A stretch of 64,000 nucleotides of DNA from assembly GCA_021234155.1 (NCBI GenBank), contig JAJEKV010000001.1, positions 18,557,382-18,621,381 on the forward strand, written 5' to 3'. Positions within the stretch are counted from its first letter, which is position 1; every line of letters begins with the position of its first letter. The stretch is from Isoetes taiwanensis (lineage: Eukaryota; Streptophyta; Lycopodiopsida; Isoetales; Isoetaceae). Positions 1 through 11,515 of this stretch are shown one piece after another. Both the position numbers and the translations under genes were made by a program. Below the pieces are notes generated by a model, which was given only the letters and a program-made list of their open reading frames with translations, had not been told where the DNA came from and made no database searches.

Positions 1-838
1 AGAGACACAATAAATTCACTTATATCGGGTGCCAAGAGACGTTTGAGGTTAAGAGAGAACAAGTTTCCGAGGAATTATGAAGAAGATGACCATGTTTCTT
101 TGGTTGCAACGTCTTTAGCATTAGATAAAACAGACCTGTCATTCTTTAACAAACTTTTGTATGCAGGTTACTAGCGTCCTTCTTATTTTTATGATAAAGA
201 GTTTGTGATTGGGGCCGCTGAGGTGAAGGACAGAAAAAATGATAATGTTTCTTATAACACTAAAATATTGAGTCTTGGTGTTAATATAGCTAATGTGTAT
301 TTTCCTTTTGAAAAGGACCACATTTGCGCAGAAAAGAAGATTGAAGGACTCTCTATAGGGGTAAAGATGTTAATCTTTTAGGATATACCAATTTCTAGTT
401 TTGTATGCATGTGCTTGTCTTTTGCTAATAATTTTCATACTTGTCTCTGATATGTAGGATGAGTTGTCATGGCCTGAATGCATGACTCGTTCAACTCTTG
501 ATAAGAGGCTGGCTTTTGTAGAAGACGATGAATCTGATTCTGATGTGGAGAAAGAAAGTGCAAAAGAATCAATGGTATCACGAAACACTAGGAAACGCCA
601 AAGTGATGGAAGTATCAATTCGGAGTGGGCGGCCAAACATGTCCTTACTGAGGTATTTTCATTCCATATGCAATTAAGCTATAATAGAGCTGGATTTGAT
701 CTTTATTTATTGTTGCTGTTGTTTTAGGATCGTGAAAATCAGTTTGTCTCTTTAATGACTGATGGTATTGCAATGGGAGTGGGTAAGATTCATCGTGTGG
801 ATGTAGAGAGCTTTATCCATGGGATCCCAATTGGCGAG
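1..838 (+). pseudogene. 5' part of a split transposon-type gene (weakly DUF8039-like)
   Basis: Three exons can be read in one frame: 1-360, 458-652 and 728 to about 838, with GT...AG introns (acceptors TATGTAG and TTTTAG) and all junctions in phase 0. The first exon has one in-frame TAG at 172-174. Exon 2 is acidic (EDDESDSDVEKES) and followed by a basic RNTRKRQ stretch, like a nuclear linker. Exon 3 reads DGIAMGVGKIHR...FIHGIPIGEE, which resembles from memory the start of the DUF8039 domain found beside Ulp1 and transposase genes in plant transposons. The reading then runs into a GGAA tract and a LINE, and the domain seems to resume at 6823. The exon structure is seen; the domain name is a tentative inference. 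The gene extends left beyond the window. Confidence 0.5.
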
Positions 839-866
839 GAAGGAAGGAAGGAAGGAAGGAAGGAAG
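838..866. repeat. (GGAA)n microsatellite, about 7 units
   Basis: A clean tetranucleotide run lies exactly where the upstream coding frame ends and the minus-strand LINE begins. On the LINE's strand it reads (TTCC)n and could be its simple-repeat 3' tail, as in LINE clades that end in short repeats instead of poly(A). Confidence 0.85.
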
Positions 867-1080
867 TTACTTTTATCGTCCACGGAGACCAATCGGTCTA
901 TGGGACCCAATACAAAAACGCAGCAAGCGGATTACTGCCCGGATTAAAAAACCCCCGCCCCGAAGGGTTTTCGAGGGAAAAACCGTGGCAGCAATCAGCC
1001 TGCTGACAAACTGTGCTAATCATATAAAATGCAGAAACATCCCAATATATACAGTCATGCACCACCCCCGTAGTGCCTAG

Positions 1081-4000
1081 TCAGCGGACAGCCAGGCGGG
1101 GGCAAAGGTGACCTCGCAGGTCCAGTACCTCCTGGATGTATGACCCCAGGGCACGTACTGACGGTGTGTTCATCAGCAAATGCAAGGGCACGTCCAGCCG
1201 TACTAAGGGAGCGTATCTGGCCCGAATCTGACTGAACGCTGGGCAACTCTGGAAAGTGTGAGACTCATCCTCAACGGCACCCGTTTGACAGCACTGACAG
1301 AGCCTGTCCTGGCGGGGCTCCCCAATCCACCTGCCCGTCTCGATGCGAAGATGGTGGGCACCTGTGCGAATGGAGGCAATGAGCCTGCGCTTTTTCAGGG
1401 GCAGCTGGGAACGCAGGTAGAGCTGTGGGCCCCGGGCTAACACGGGGTTGATGTGCTCCTTGTAATGGGCCATTTTGACCTGCTCTAGAGCAATGGGATC
1501 CCAGAGCTTGCCAAGGAAACAAGCATCTAGGTACTCCCAAGAGGCCATCCACGATCGTCACGCGCTTCAAATTGCGCGACGTGCTCTACCGACGTTCCAT
1601 CCGGGCGAACCATCTCTCTTACCCCTCCAACGGGTCCTAAGCGGCTGCGGACTCATGGCCACGGTGTAAGCCGGTCGCGGGGCCGAGCATCACCCATAGT
1701 AACCACTTTCGAGAAAATAGGCGATGTGTCTATCAAGGGCTGCCTGCCGGCGGCAAGAATCGATTTCTGCAGCAGAAACCGATGGGGGACTGAAGGTTTC
1801 ACCCAAGTGCCCGTGCCAAAAATGCCTTACGCACTGCTCCAAGTCATTCCAGGTCGTCAAAGAGGCGGCCAGGGCCCCCAAACCTCGACTCCGTCTGAAG
1901 GGCGAGGCTCGACCCGGCCCGGAACAGATGTGGCCGATGGCCCCAATCATATAGCTCTGCACGGTGATTTGTTGTTACGCATTGCATAAAGCGCTTTCCG
2001 GCCTGCTGTCACCCGCAAAGCGGATAGGCGCCTCAGCCAGGAGGGGAGGGAACTCCACCCCTAGGTACTTGTAGGTGGGCGTGGCGCCTACAGTGCCGCC
2101 CCGATATGTGAGTGCGGGGAGGCATGGGGTGGCGTGAAGAGGATATGAGAACCACCACGGTCTTGGCGGATTGACGCGCATGTCGTAGCGACAAAATGTG
2201 TCTAGGGCATCCGGTGAGGCGCATATCTTCTGGGGGTGTGGGCGGCCAGGCCAACATCGTCGCATAGATGAGCTGGCGGATGACCTGGTGCAAAAGATGT
2301 ATGCCATCCCCCATGCTCCGAAGAAGCCGGGGCTCTAAGCGATCAATGTAGAGGCCAAAAAAGTGTCGGGAGAGGGGGCAACCTGGGACCCCGATACTCT
2401 TGGTAAATGCTTGGCCCGTCGACCGTGCATCCTACCAAAACAACTCTCATACAACTTCAGATATGGCATTCGCACAGGCGGCGGGAGCCCGGTTTGACGC
2501 ATCCTAGCCCACAACTTTCGGGGGGACCGTATCAAAAGCCTTTGCGAAGTCCACAAAGCGACAATACAAGTCCACCCGGTGATTCCATTGTCTTCAATCG
2601 ATTGCCGCGGCGTAAATATATGGTCAATCGTTGAGTGGCGGGGTCGAAAGCCCGCCTGCGGTGAGGGCTCGCACATCCGGCCGCCTCGCCCTACCGGTCA
2701 ATCGCTCTTTTCGAGAATACCCGATAGCGGTTTGGCAAATCTTGAATCGACCATGATCGTCCAGAATTGGTCGGACAGTGTGGGTCGCCCGCTTTGTGAA
2801 TGGGAACAACCCGGCTTGTGGTCCATTGTCGGGGGAAACCCTCCTGCAATGCTCTGTTGAACAGGGTAGTGAGGACCGGCACAAGCGGCTGCCCTGCCCA
2901 CTTGAGTAACTCGGCCTGCATACCATCGAGGTCAGCTGCCTTCCCATTAGCTAGCCGTTGCAGGCCCTCCTCAACATCCTCATCCACGAGAACCAATGGG
3001 GGGCCATCCTGTGGGGGTATGGGCGCACGCAGCGTCCCCTGGCGGGTCATAGAGCTGCTTTGCAGCACCGTTCCTACCGCCGGGTGTGATGTCCCCCAGA
3101 GTTTGGGCTGGCCTTCAAGCACTCTGCGCAAAAGGTTCGAGGATGAGTGTCCAAGCAGTCAACATCTCCCCGATGCTTGGCAAGGTACCGCGCCTTTGTG
3201 TCCTTCGATGGGCGTGATCGCGGTGGTGGCCTCGCAAGCTGGGCACTGGATCCGAGGATGTGACGGATTTGCCGCTATGCTTTTTACGAACCGCATCAAA
3301 CCATCGGTTACGCTGAATGTTGCTGACCCCGAGCGGACGCTGGTCCGCTAAAGCACGTCCGGCCGTGATCCCGTAATAGCGAAGTCACCGGTCCGTCTGC
3401 TGCTCTAGTGTGGAGGTCCGCGGAATTACCGGGAGGGCGTTCATGAGCATCTTACAGTAGTCCTCGGGCCACCGCTCATAATCGAAGTCTCAACCGAGGG
3501 GCGAGGGGCTGGCATAGTGGGGGTTCCCGCGGCTCGCCAAACCAGGTCCAAATAAAGTGGGAGGTGATCCGAGTCGACCTCCTCATCCCGAATCGGTGCC
3601 CTCCACACCGAAACGACCGATGAGATGCATATCTTAGCGCAACTACAAGCACATAGTCCACCACACTAGACCCTCCCCCGATTGTCACATGCGCATGTGC
3701 ACTTGCGAGAATCGGCCCTTTGGAAAGGCCATTGCAAATTATCAAGTCAAAATGCCACATAGCAGGAGCAATCTGCGCCAAAGCGAAAGTGACTGGCGTC
3801 ATCCGACCAGCGGCCAAGGGCTACTTATGCGGAGCGTAGCCGCAGGACATCGTCGGCCGAGGGGTCAAGTCGCATGGGCTGCTCTACTCCGTCCGTGCAT
3901 TGAAATCTCCAAGAAGGACGACCCTACCCAACTGGCGATCTTTTGTATGTCATCATATAGATCGACATACGGGTCCATCCTATCCGCTAAGAGATCGGGG

Positions 4001-4365
4001 TGGCTGCGATAGAAGGTCCGCCTCTGCGGAGGGAAATAACAACAGCGCCGAAAAAGAGGGTTGCCACCGGTATTATGCACACGAACCCGTATACCGGTTG
4101 TGTCCGTCTGCTTTACGGAGGGTAATGGAATGTGCCAAGGTTGTCCGGTAGTAGCAAGCCACTCCACCATGACCCCGCCGGCTCTGCATGTGTATTGAAG
4201 ACCGAGAAATGTTGGTAACCCGCAAGAAATCGTAGCTTCAGGTCCAAAGATGCTCCCATGTCTCCATGAGGAAGATGAGATCCATACCGGCCGCCCTGAA
4301 GTTCGGGACCGTCCCCTTCGCCAAGGGAAGCCTCGGCAGTTCCATGAGACCACCCGGAGACACAA
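1081..4365 (-). pseudogene. LINE ORF2: endonuclease, reverse transcriptase, zinc knuckle
   Basis: ORF2 would nick the target DNA and copy the RNA there (target-primed reverse transcription). The endonuclease opens with VVSWNCRG (4365 to about 3865). The RT shows ADLDGMQAELLKWAG...LTTLFNRAL and VVPIHKAGDP (3131-2691), then QAGFRPRHSTIDHIF (near 2640), then a Y-A-D-D region near 2255-2266 and TYKYLGVEF (near 2070). The C-terminus carries RLCQCCQTGAVEDESHTFQSCP, a CX2C...HX4C knuckle (near 1290). These segments lie in different frames, so the gene as given cannot be translated. The catalytic YADD is disrupted by a single-base loss. Family identity is secure; the clade is not assigned. Confidence 0.8.
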
Positions 4366-4399
4366 TTCCTATTTGTCCCAGGGATGGTATCGCGCACCG

Positions 4400-6090
4400 A
4401 AGTCAGCGGGAGGACGGAAGCAGAGGTCGAAAGTGAGAAGTAGATGGAGCGGAGGCAAAGATGTGGTCGAGAGGGTGTGGGCCGCGAGGGAGCAGGAGTA
4501 GGAGCGGGGAGAAGGGGGGGGCCGTGGTAGTAGAAGCAGAAGGTGGCCGCGTGCATTTGTGTGGTTGGGGCTGCAGGGTCTGCAGCGATAGCAGTTTGTC
4601 GGAAAATGTGCATCCCGCCGAACCAATCCTCGCGGCACCCCCCTCGCTGGCGAACGCCTCGACCGACCGACAAGCTCCGCCTGCGTGCCTCCCCGCTGCA
4701 CGGGTGTGAGGTCCCGGTCCACATACAGGATGTCCCCTTCAACATCCGCCCCGGGCGCAATATGGCATCACGCACTGTGCATCCGCGAAACCGTGAATAT
4801 GACAATGCGGGTCGCCTCGGTGGCCCGAGCCCCATGCCGCCGCTCGAGAAATGTGAATCGGCCGGGAATGTCATCCGATCGAGAATGTGTGTTGGATGTT
4901 GTGGGCGGAGACTCTCCCCTCGGGCCGCTCCTCGCATACCTCGAACTACCGTGATTGTGGCCTCTCGCTGCGCTCCACGGAGTTCCCCGGCTGCTTGGGT
5001 CCAAGGTGGGCGAAGGCGGTCCCCGTGGCCGGGGTGGTGGTGGTGGCTGGGATGGCGTGGAGGACTGGAGTGTGGCTGGGGGCAGTGGTCGCGGGACGGC
5101 TGTGGGCGTGGAGGCCGTGGCGGGATAGCCGGTCTCGAGCCGTTCGCCCCCGCGTGAAGTCGGGAGCACAGCTCTTGCGAGAGAGCGGCCGCCGCTTGGC
5201 CATCTCCCATCACGCAGACCGGGCTGCGGTGACTATGAACCCTGTAGGGGAGACCCTGGCTCTATGCGTGGATGGTTGCCCGCGACCCACGGAGCTCCGT
5301 GCCACGGTAGCGAGCGTGCTTTCGAGCCCCCAAAGACACTTCGAGGGCGGGCTTCTTTGTTCCGATCTTACTCAAGATTTTGAAGTGCGTAATGCACCGC
5401 AAAGCGACTGCGGCTCCCCGTGCCATGGTGGTGGCTGCCTCTACCCGGGTGAAGCGAGACGGCGTGACCATCGCGTCTCCTGCATTGCGGCGCTCCCTCT
5501 CCCCGTGTCATGGTGTCGAGTGATGAACACAGAGTCAGGCGGGCCGCATGTCGGCAACCTCCTCGCCGGCCTGCTTTGCGCTTCGGAGTGTGCAAGGCCA
5601 AGGCCATCTTCCACATGCGGCGTGTCGCGGGTCTCCAAGCTGCGGATACGGTTCTTCGACCCGATTTGCCTTTTGAGCACATGGGATGCCGAGGACTCCA
5701 TCTCCACTGCCATGCCAGCCAGGCGGGCACTGTTAGCCTCAATACGAGCACTGTTAGCCTCCATTCCCGCTTTGACGTGGCTCCAATTCTCTGCCGAGGC
5801 AGGAGTTCCTATGTGGTCTGAGCAATTAATCCCTTTGGGCGGGCTGGCCTGTTGAGGGGGCCTTAGCCTTAGCCCGAGCCTCCTTCTTCATGGAGGATGA
5901 CTCTCCCCTGTCCATGATGGCTGATCGGGACCGTTTGTGCGGCGGGCCCTCGCCTTGGGTTTCCCAGGCCGGCCCATCTTCTGTGGCCATGACTCCCAAA
6001 GTTTGAGGGATCTCTGGCTGCGGAAAGGGTGCCTAGAATTGAATTTGGGGGCTCAAGAAGCAGGCGCAGAGCACCTTTTGGGCTAGTCAA
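4400..6090 (-). pseudogene. LINE ORF1-like region
   Basis: Upstream of the endonuclease on the minus strand there are charged and proline-rich frames. Readable pieces include MDRGESSSMKKEARAKAKA (near 5900), a possible coiled coil MEANSARIEANSARLAGMA (near 5760), and proline/histidine-rich text near 5100-5000. ORF1 proteins of LINEs bind RNA. I see no clear CCHC knuckle or RRM, and the frame is broken. Long alternative frames here, including one of 366 codons, mix ORF1 with endonuclease text and are products of high GC content. Confidence 0.45.
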
Positions 6091-6302
6091 CGGAAACCCT
6101 TTCGAATACTTACTAAAACATACGCCAATCCCTATATTGGTGTCAGACTTTCATCAACAACACCATCAGGAACTAGGGTATGAATTAGTAAAACATTCTC
6201 GTAACCTTCAATAAGAGTACAACACACACCTTTCAACACCAGCGTGGCCAAGGCCAACAACGGCATCGGCGAGGGCTATACTTCTCAAAGAAGGAAGAAG
6301 AA

Positions 6303-6822
6303 GGGCTGCCACAAAAACCCTAGCACACAGCCGGAAAACAGCAGATTTGAGCACTGAAACAAAGACAAGCATGCAGGTACCATACACCGTTGGAAAGCCC
6401 TCTGAACCAGCTTTCCAACAAGCCCAAGCACATGAAAATCGACACCGGATGTGAGAGATACAAATCCGTCAAAGTGTCTATGGGCTGCCACGAAACCCTA
6501 GCACACAGCCCGGAAAACAGCAGATTTGAGCACTGAAACAAAGACAAGCATGCAAGTACCATACACCGTTGGAAAGGTCTCTGAACCAGCTTTCCAACAA
6601 GCCCAAGCACATAAAAATCTGACACCGGATGTGAGAGATCTGGTCCAGTCAAAGTGTCTATGGGCTGCCACAGAAACCCTAGCACACAGCCCGGAAAACA
6701 GCAGATTTGAGCACTGAAACAAAGACAAGCATGCAAATACCATACACCGTTGTAAAGCTCTCTGAACCAGCTTTCCAACAAGCCCAAGCACATGAAAATC
6801 TGACACCGGATGTGAGAGATAT
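6303..6822. repeat. Three tandem copies of a 179-bp repeat
   Basis: Units start at 6303, 6482 and 6662, each opening GGGCTGCCAC; the third stops at about 6822 where the interrupted gene resumes. Copies are nearly identical. Each unit carries an imperfect palindrome, TTGGAAAG...CTTTCCAA. The length is typical of plant satellite monomers, but with three copies this could equally be part of an inserted element's terminal region. Confidence 0.9.
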
Positions 6823-7392
6823 GTGTCTTTAAATGTGTATGTTGTTGATGAGGGTTGTGATGAAGTGGCGTTACCATACCCGCCCACGGATGAAGTTATA
6901 ACATTTGGCGACTTGGGGAAAGACATGAAGGCATGGTATATACGATGGCCAATTGATTGCCTCTCCCCTCTTGCAGAATCAAAGGCCTTGAAGATCATTC
7001 ATGACTAGTATGCAGGTAACATTGAATTGTCTACTGCTTATGTAATTTGCTAAATGCTATACTAATTCTCCATTGTGCAGGTTATTAATGGCCAAGTGTT
7101 AAAGGATTTTGCCACACTAGAGCGTGCGGTGCATAAAACTGTTTGTTTGGTTGCTTTGAGAAAAGACAAAGTGGATGATGTCACGCCATTTGAGATTCTG
7201 AATTTCTGCAGCAAATGTGAACCTGAAAACAACAATGCTTTTTTTTCTCTCGCCAAGTCTAAAATTAAAGGGCCAGAGCTGTATAAACAGTTTGCTATTG
7301 CGTGCATTAAAACAAAAGTGGTGGAGGTTACTAAGGAAGGATGGAAGACACGCACTTTCGATCGAACGACGCTGAAACTCTTTTGTAGTTAG
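6823..7392 (+). pseudogene. 3' part of the split transposon-type gene
   Basis: The frame from 6823 reads VSLNVYVVDEG...PPTDEVITFGDL...IRWPIDCL, which fits the second half of the domain started at 728-838 (weak DUF8039 resemblance). It ends in a TAG at 7006-7008, a few bases before a GTAAC donor-like site. A second exon after GTGCAG (7081-7392) reads VINGQVLKDFATLERAVHKTVCLVALRKDK and closes with a TAG. If the 838-6823 block is removed, both halves read as one gene. Function is unknown; proteins of this type are carried by plant DNA transposons. Confidence 0.45.
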
Positions 7393-7458
7393 GATTATTT
7401 CATGTAACTTTAGAGGAAAACTTTGAAAGATGCTTGTAGTCATTTTGGTGTTGATTAA

Positions 7459-7782
7459 AGGGTGAAAGCATGCTAGGGTGTACCATCTAAAGTTCTTTTT
7501 AGGGAGTGCAAAACTACCCAGAAAAGTATCCAGCACTGGGTATTGGGAACTTGCATAAATGTCTCAATAAACAATAAGTTTGAGAGCTGATTCATTCATT
7601 TTAATCTCTAATAGTATTGTGATCCTCTAATACTATAGATTAACATGTTATTGACCTTCAATTCAAAATTTTTGAATTGATTTTAATGGAAAGAAAAAAC
7701 AGAAAGTACCAGTTTTAAAAGTACCCAGTGTAGGTACTTTTGAGGGTTCCAAAAGTGGTACACCGTAGCATGCTTTCGCCCT
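7459..7782. mobile_element. MITE, 324 bp, with long terminal inverted repeats
   Basis: The left end reads GGGTGAAAGCATGCTAGGGT and the right end is its inverted match with two mismatches, extending through GTACCA. There is no coding capacity and the interior is AT-rich. The flanks give no certain target duplication (TAA on the left, TAA or AAA on the right). The terminal repeat resembles that of the composite transposon at 20219-37329 (GGGTAAAAGCACGTTAGGGT), so it is probably a non-autonomous relative. Confidence 0.75.
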
Positions 7783-8046
7783 AAAGACAAAATTGTGCTA
7801 CAGAGGGCACTCGGTATTATGATATTTTCTGATTATGTCACTTTTAATAAAGATGTCATTATGTGTCTTACTTTGTATCTTGTCTCCACTGTTTTATGCA
7901 TCTGGAGTTTTTGAATCCAAGGCAGATCCAGCGATGGAAGTGATGAGGATGGCGAGTTCCTGCAGTTTGTTAATTTCGATGCTATTGATGCCTGCACCTT
8001 AGATTGCTATTTTGAAAATGAGTTTATATGAAATCTTTCATTTCAG

Positions 8047-10356
8047 GTTGCAAACATTTTACTCACTCATTCTGGCAGAGCTGGAGGAGTTGCAGCTGCA
8101 GTAGCAAGCTTAGCGCGTGCAGCAGCACGATCGTGGCTGGGTCCCCTCCTTGATACAACCTGTGAGAGAACTGGAAAAAAGTGAGAATTCATCTATAGCT
8201 TATTCTGTTGAGAGCAAGTTTAGGATGTATGGAGAACCAAAGCACATTCCTGACCTGGACGCAGGAAGATTATGATCATGGGGATATAAGCCACCTGGTG
8301 AGAATGCTTCAGTCTAGCTCTGTGTCTTTACAGAAAGAAGGTGCTGGGAAATTGAGGTTGCTTGCCAGGAAAAATTCAATGGAAAGAGCTGCAATTGCCG
8401 AGGCAGGAGCAATTGAGCATCTGGTCAATTTGCTCACATCTGAAGATCTTGGTGTTAAAGAAGTTTCTGTCACTGCTCTGCTAAACCTGTCCCTTAACGA
8501 AGACAACAAAGACAGAATTGGTCAATCGGGCGCAATAAGCTTCTTCGTGGACATCCTTAGCAGTGGCACTTCAGAAGCAAAGCAAAATGCAGCTGCAACA
8601 CTATTTAGCCTGTCATCTAAGTCCGAATATAAAGAAATTATTGGCTCTTCAGGTGCAATACCACCTTTAGTTGATTTGCTAAGAAGTGGAACTCCCAGGG
8701 GAAAGAAAGATGCGCTGGTGCAGTGAAGCCACTTATTTGTATTGCTCAGGAACCAAGGATGGGAATAGTAGACCAAGCAGTTTCTCTTCACGCTAGTCTG
8801 TCAGTCACAACTGAAGGCAAGTCAGCCATTGGAGAAGAGGGTGGAATTCCTGCCTTAATTGAAGTGGTTGAAGCAGGCTCTCAAATAGGAAAAGAAAATG
8901 CAACGGCTGCTTTATTGAAAGTATGTTCTTGTGATAAATACCGGCATATGCTTCTTAAGGATGGGGCTACTCCTGTGTTGTGTCTGCTGTCAAAAACAGG
9001 AACTGGTCGTGCCAAAGAAAAGGTAAGGTTTTCTGGAACTTGATCTTGCTGTATTTGTTTTAGATTACTTTATATAGCATGGTGTGAAATCACTGAATAA
9101 TGCATTATTTTTGTTATATATTTTTGTATCCAATAAAAAAAAGACAGAGAGAAATTATTATAAAACCATTTTCCTTTCAAATATTATACATGCTGTGATC
9201 TATTTGTGAATCCTGATTCAATTGCCCTCCTTGATTTGGTTATAATCAATGATTTTATCAATGTTCTGTCAGGCTGTTGCACTTCTACAGCTTATCAGAG
9301 GAGGACAAGGGAACACTGGCCACACTAACTGACACGGCACTGGGGAATAATTTTGGCAACATGCAGTTGTCTTTTCTCATGATATCGTGACAATGGTATG
9401 TCCTGATATTATATCTTGATGTTTGAGCATTCATGGCGTTATTCTTAATGGGCCTCTGCTCTTAGAAACAATGGCTAACTTATTATTTGATGGATCAATG
9501 TGTGAAATCCCTGATAGGGCTTTATAGTGCTCTTGACAGTGCTTCCTTGTGCTATGCCTTCTTCTATTAAGGGTGCTGGTAGAGTGTTTAAAACTCCCAA
9601 TCCACAGACAGTTACAGGTTTCTACCCCTTCACAAGTTATAAAAAAGTTATGTCTGTTGGTAGCTGAATACAGTCAAATCTCTTTGTTAAGTTATTGGAA
9701 ATCTTTATATCCCAAGCTCTCTGTCTGGAAAATATTCTCAAAATAAAATAAAGATTGCTTAACAGTCACAAGCATTTTTGAAAACCCAATTAGGAGATGT
9801 TTAATTCCTGATTATGGTTGAACATTGTTCCCATTGGGTTGCTGATCAGGTCTTGAATCTACTGTCTAAGGTACAGATTAGATTGTACTGACAATGATAA
9901 TGCGGAGAAAATTCACCTAGCTACGAAAAACTGAAGATATACAACGCCTTACGCATGTGCTTCACAATTTATTTGACTTGGCAGTCCAAAGGATTCGCCT
10001 TCAAACAGCTTCTGATGGTAATGTCTACCTTTTCTGTCAATTAAGTTGTAATGCATCTATGCATTTTTGCTTGTTTCTGCACTCTTTGTCCATAATTATA
10101 GGCAGTGTTGATGTCATTTATTCCTAGCAAATGGAAGGAATGACATTGTTGTTGACAGTTTGTATTAAGTGGAGAAAGTAAACATCTAGTGTAGATTAAT
10201 GTTCTCTGATTGTACAATTTGTGTTAGCCAATTTGAATGTCTTCATAATCTCCAATCTTTTCATCAACAGATTCATTGGGCAAAGGAATATCAGGAATAT
10301 TTAGTTATGTTGCATTCCATGCTGCTCTCAGACAGACCAGTTTATTTAAGATTTGA
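8047..10356 (+). pseudogene. Exons of one unrecognised gene, interrupted
   Basis: Exon-like pieces in compatible phase are 8047-8184 (after TTTCAG; THSGRAGGVAAAVASLARAA, ends in TGA), about 9941-10017 (HVLHNLFDLAVQRIRLQTASD, donor GTAATG) and 10271-10356 (after CAACAG; SLGKGISGIFSYVAFHAALR, ends in TGA). The first ends in ...LLDTTCER and the second starts with ...HVLHNLFDLAVQR, so they read as neighbouring helical exons of one protein. It may be the C-terminal helical region of a dynamin-like protein, but I cannot confirm this from memory. A further possible exon lies at 7925-8000 (SDEDGEFLQFVNFDAID). The armadillo pseudogene lies between exons 1 and 2. Confidence 0.3.
8229..9332 (+). pseudogene. 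PUB-like armadillo-repeat protein, U-box missing
   Basis: The protein shows consecutive ARM repeats: GAIEHLVNLLTS...VTALLNLSLNEDNKDRI, GAISFFVDILSS...AAATLFSLSS, GAIPPLVDLLRSGTPRGKKDA, then GAVKPLICIAQE...IGEEGGIPALIEVVEAGS and GATPVLCLLSKTGTGRAKEK. This order matches the C-terminal half of plant U-box E3 ligases, where ARM repeats recruit substrates or receptor kinases. Exon 1 ends at 9022 (AAG|GTAAGG); exon 2 is 9273-9332 (AVALLQLIRGGQ, TGA). There is no U-box upstream. Near 8711 the text jumps from GKKDA to GAVKPL with a frame change, so about two dozen residues of one repeat have been deleted. I read it as a truncated, dead duplicate. Confidence 0.75.
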
Positions 10357-11149
10357 CAAAGGAGAGCAAGGAGCTCTTGCAGCATCATCTGACAGCAGCA
10401 ACAAGTCATTATTCTCAACTATGGAGCTATGAAGACGAAAGCTCTTGACTAGATCCAGTTTAAATGTTACATAATTAAGTTGAGTTACATTATATCAGAC
10501 TATGTTTTTAAATAAAAAGCATCCAGTTTGAGCATTGTGCTTTAGACCTTGTGTTCCAAATGTTTTGTCTCTCTCGTAATTAAGAACAATGTCAAAGTAA
10601 GATTGTCTTATATAATAGTGAAACTTTCCGATCAATAATCATTAGATACAACCTCATATTTTTTAATCAAACAATGTTTCAAAGCATTTAAGTTTATTGT
10701 GCTAATATATTAAGGTTAAATACCATGCTGCAATATCATATAAATAAATTTCACACAAGCCCTATTAGATACCATACAGTAGAAACTAGGTATAAATATA
10801 TCGCTTCAAAATTGTATCGATCAACTATTTGAGATCATAGAAAAAAAATCATACCAACAAAGTTAAACCATGCCAATTTGCCACGTTATATGTTGACCAT
10901 TAAATGCTACAAAATATACGAATAATTTACCAAGTCAATTTACTAGAGAGGATAGATGCTATAAAAAACCATTCGATTAAACTTTATATACTAAGTATTA
11001 GTTCATATCATGCATTTTAAATTGCTGAGAAAACTAACTGAAATGATTACGTTTCAGTACCATGGAAGAAAATAGGGTAAAAAAACTCATATTAGTATAT
11101 TTAAATCAAGTACATTTATCACATTGTGTATTGGTGATTAATCACTGTA
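10357..11149. other. AT-rich DNA, nothing recognised
   Basis: The stretch is strongly AT-rich with stops in all frames. No gene, RNA or terminal repeat was seen. Confidence 0.6.
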
Positions 11150-11515
11150 AAACATCATGATAAGTAACCAATGTAAAGCATCATGATAATTATGCACTTA
11201 AAATTACCGTGTCAATATACTAAAGAAGATAGATGTGATCAAATACCAGTCTACCAAACTTGACATACTAAACGATAGTATGTATCATATAATTTAAGTT
11301 GTTATAAAGACCAATTAACATTGCCATGTTTCAATACCATGTCACAAAACAATGTTGGATTATCACCTTAGAAAAATATATTGATGAACCATATTGGATA
11401 ACTAGACATGGTTTGTAAACTTTTGAACCCACTAACATGTACTGATTTATGGATTTGGTTTTCACCAATAAACCATTAAAAAAAATCATATTGGTTCAAT
11501 TTTGGGGGCCTTGTG
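11150..11515. repeat. Dispersed AT-rich repeat, copy 1
   Basis: This stretch is similar, with many substitutions, to 47385-47740 in the same orientation. Shared landmarks are ATTATGCACT, AACTAGACATG, TTTGTAAACTTTT and AATTTTGGGGGCCTTGTG. It is probably an old transposable-element family. The terminal structure is not clear. Confidence 0.7.

Larger units (their letters stand above)
867..6100 (-). mobile_element. Non-LTR retrotransposon (LINE), minus strand, near full length
   Basis: Read on the minus strand, the block holds in order a proline-rich and charged ORF1-like region (about 6090-4400), an APE-type endonuclease start (VVSWNCRG near 4340), reverse transcriptase (about 3130-1970) and a C-terminal CCHC zinc knuckle (near 1300). 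This is the standard LINE order. No RNase H domain is visible. The block is GC-rich against AT-rich flanks. The 3' boundary is placed next to the GGAA tract; the 5' boundary is approximate. No target duplication could be read with confidence. The frame is broken many times, but several breaks are at CAG/CTG sites (see findings). Confidence 0.8.

Noticed and set aside
4113-5213. Long 366-codon minus-strand frame and a 322-codon plus-strand frame (4887-5855)
   Set aside because: Both lie in GC-rich LINE DNA, mix real endonuclease text with non-coding frames, and have low-complexity Pro/His/Arg content. They are by-products of composition and frame breaks.
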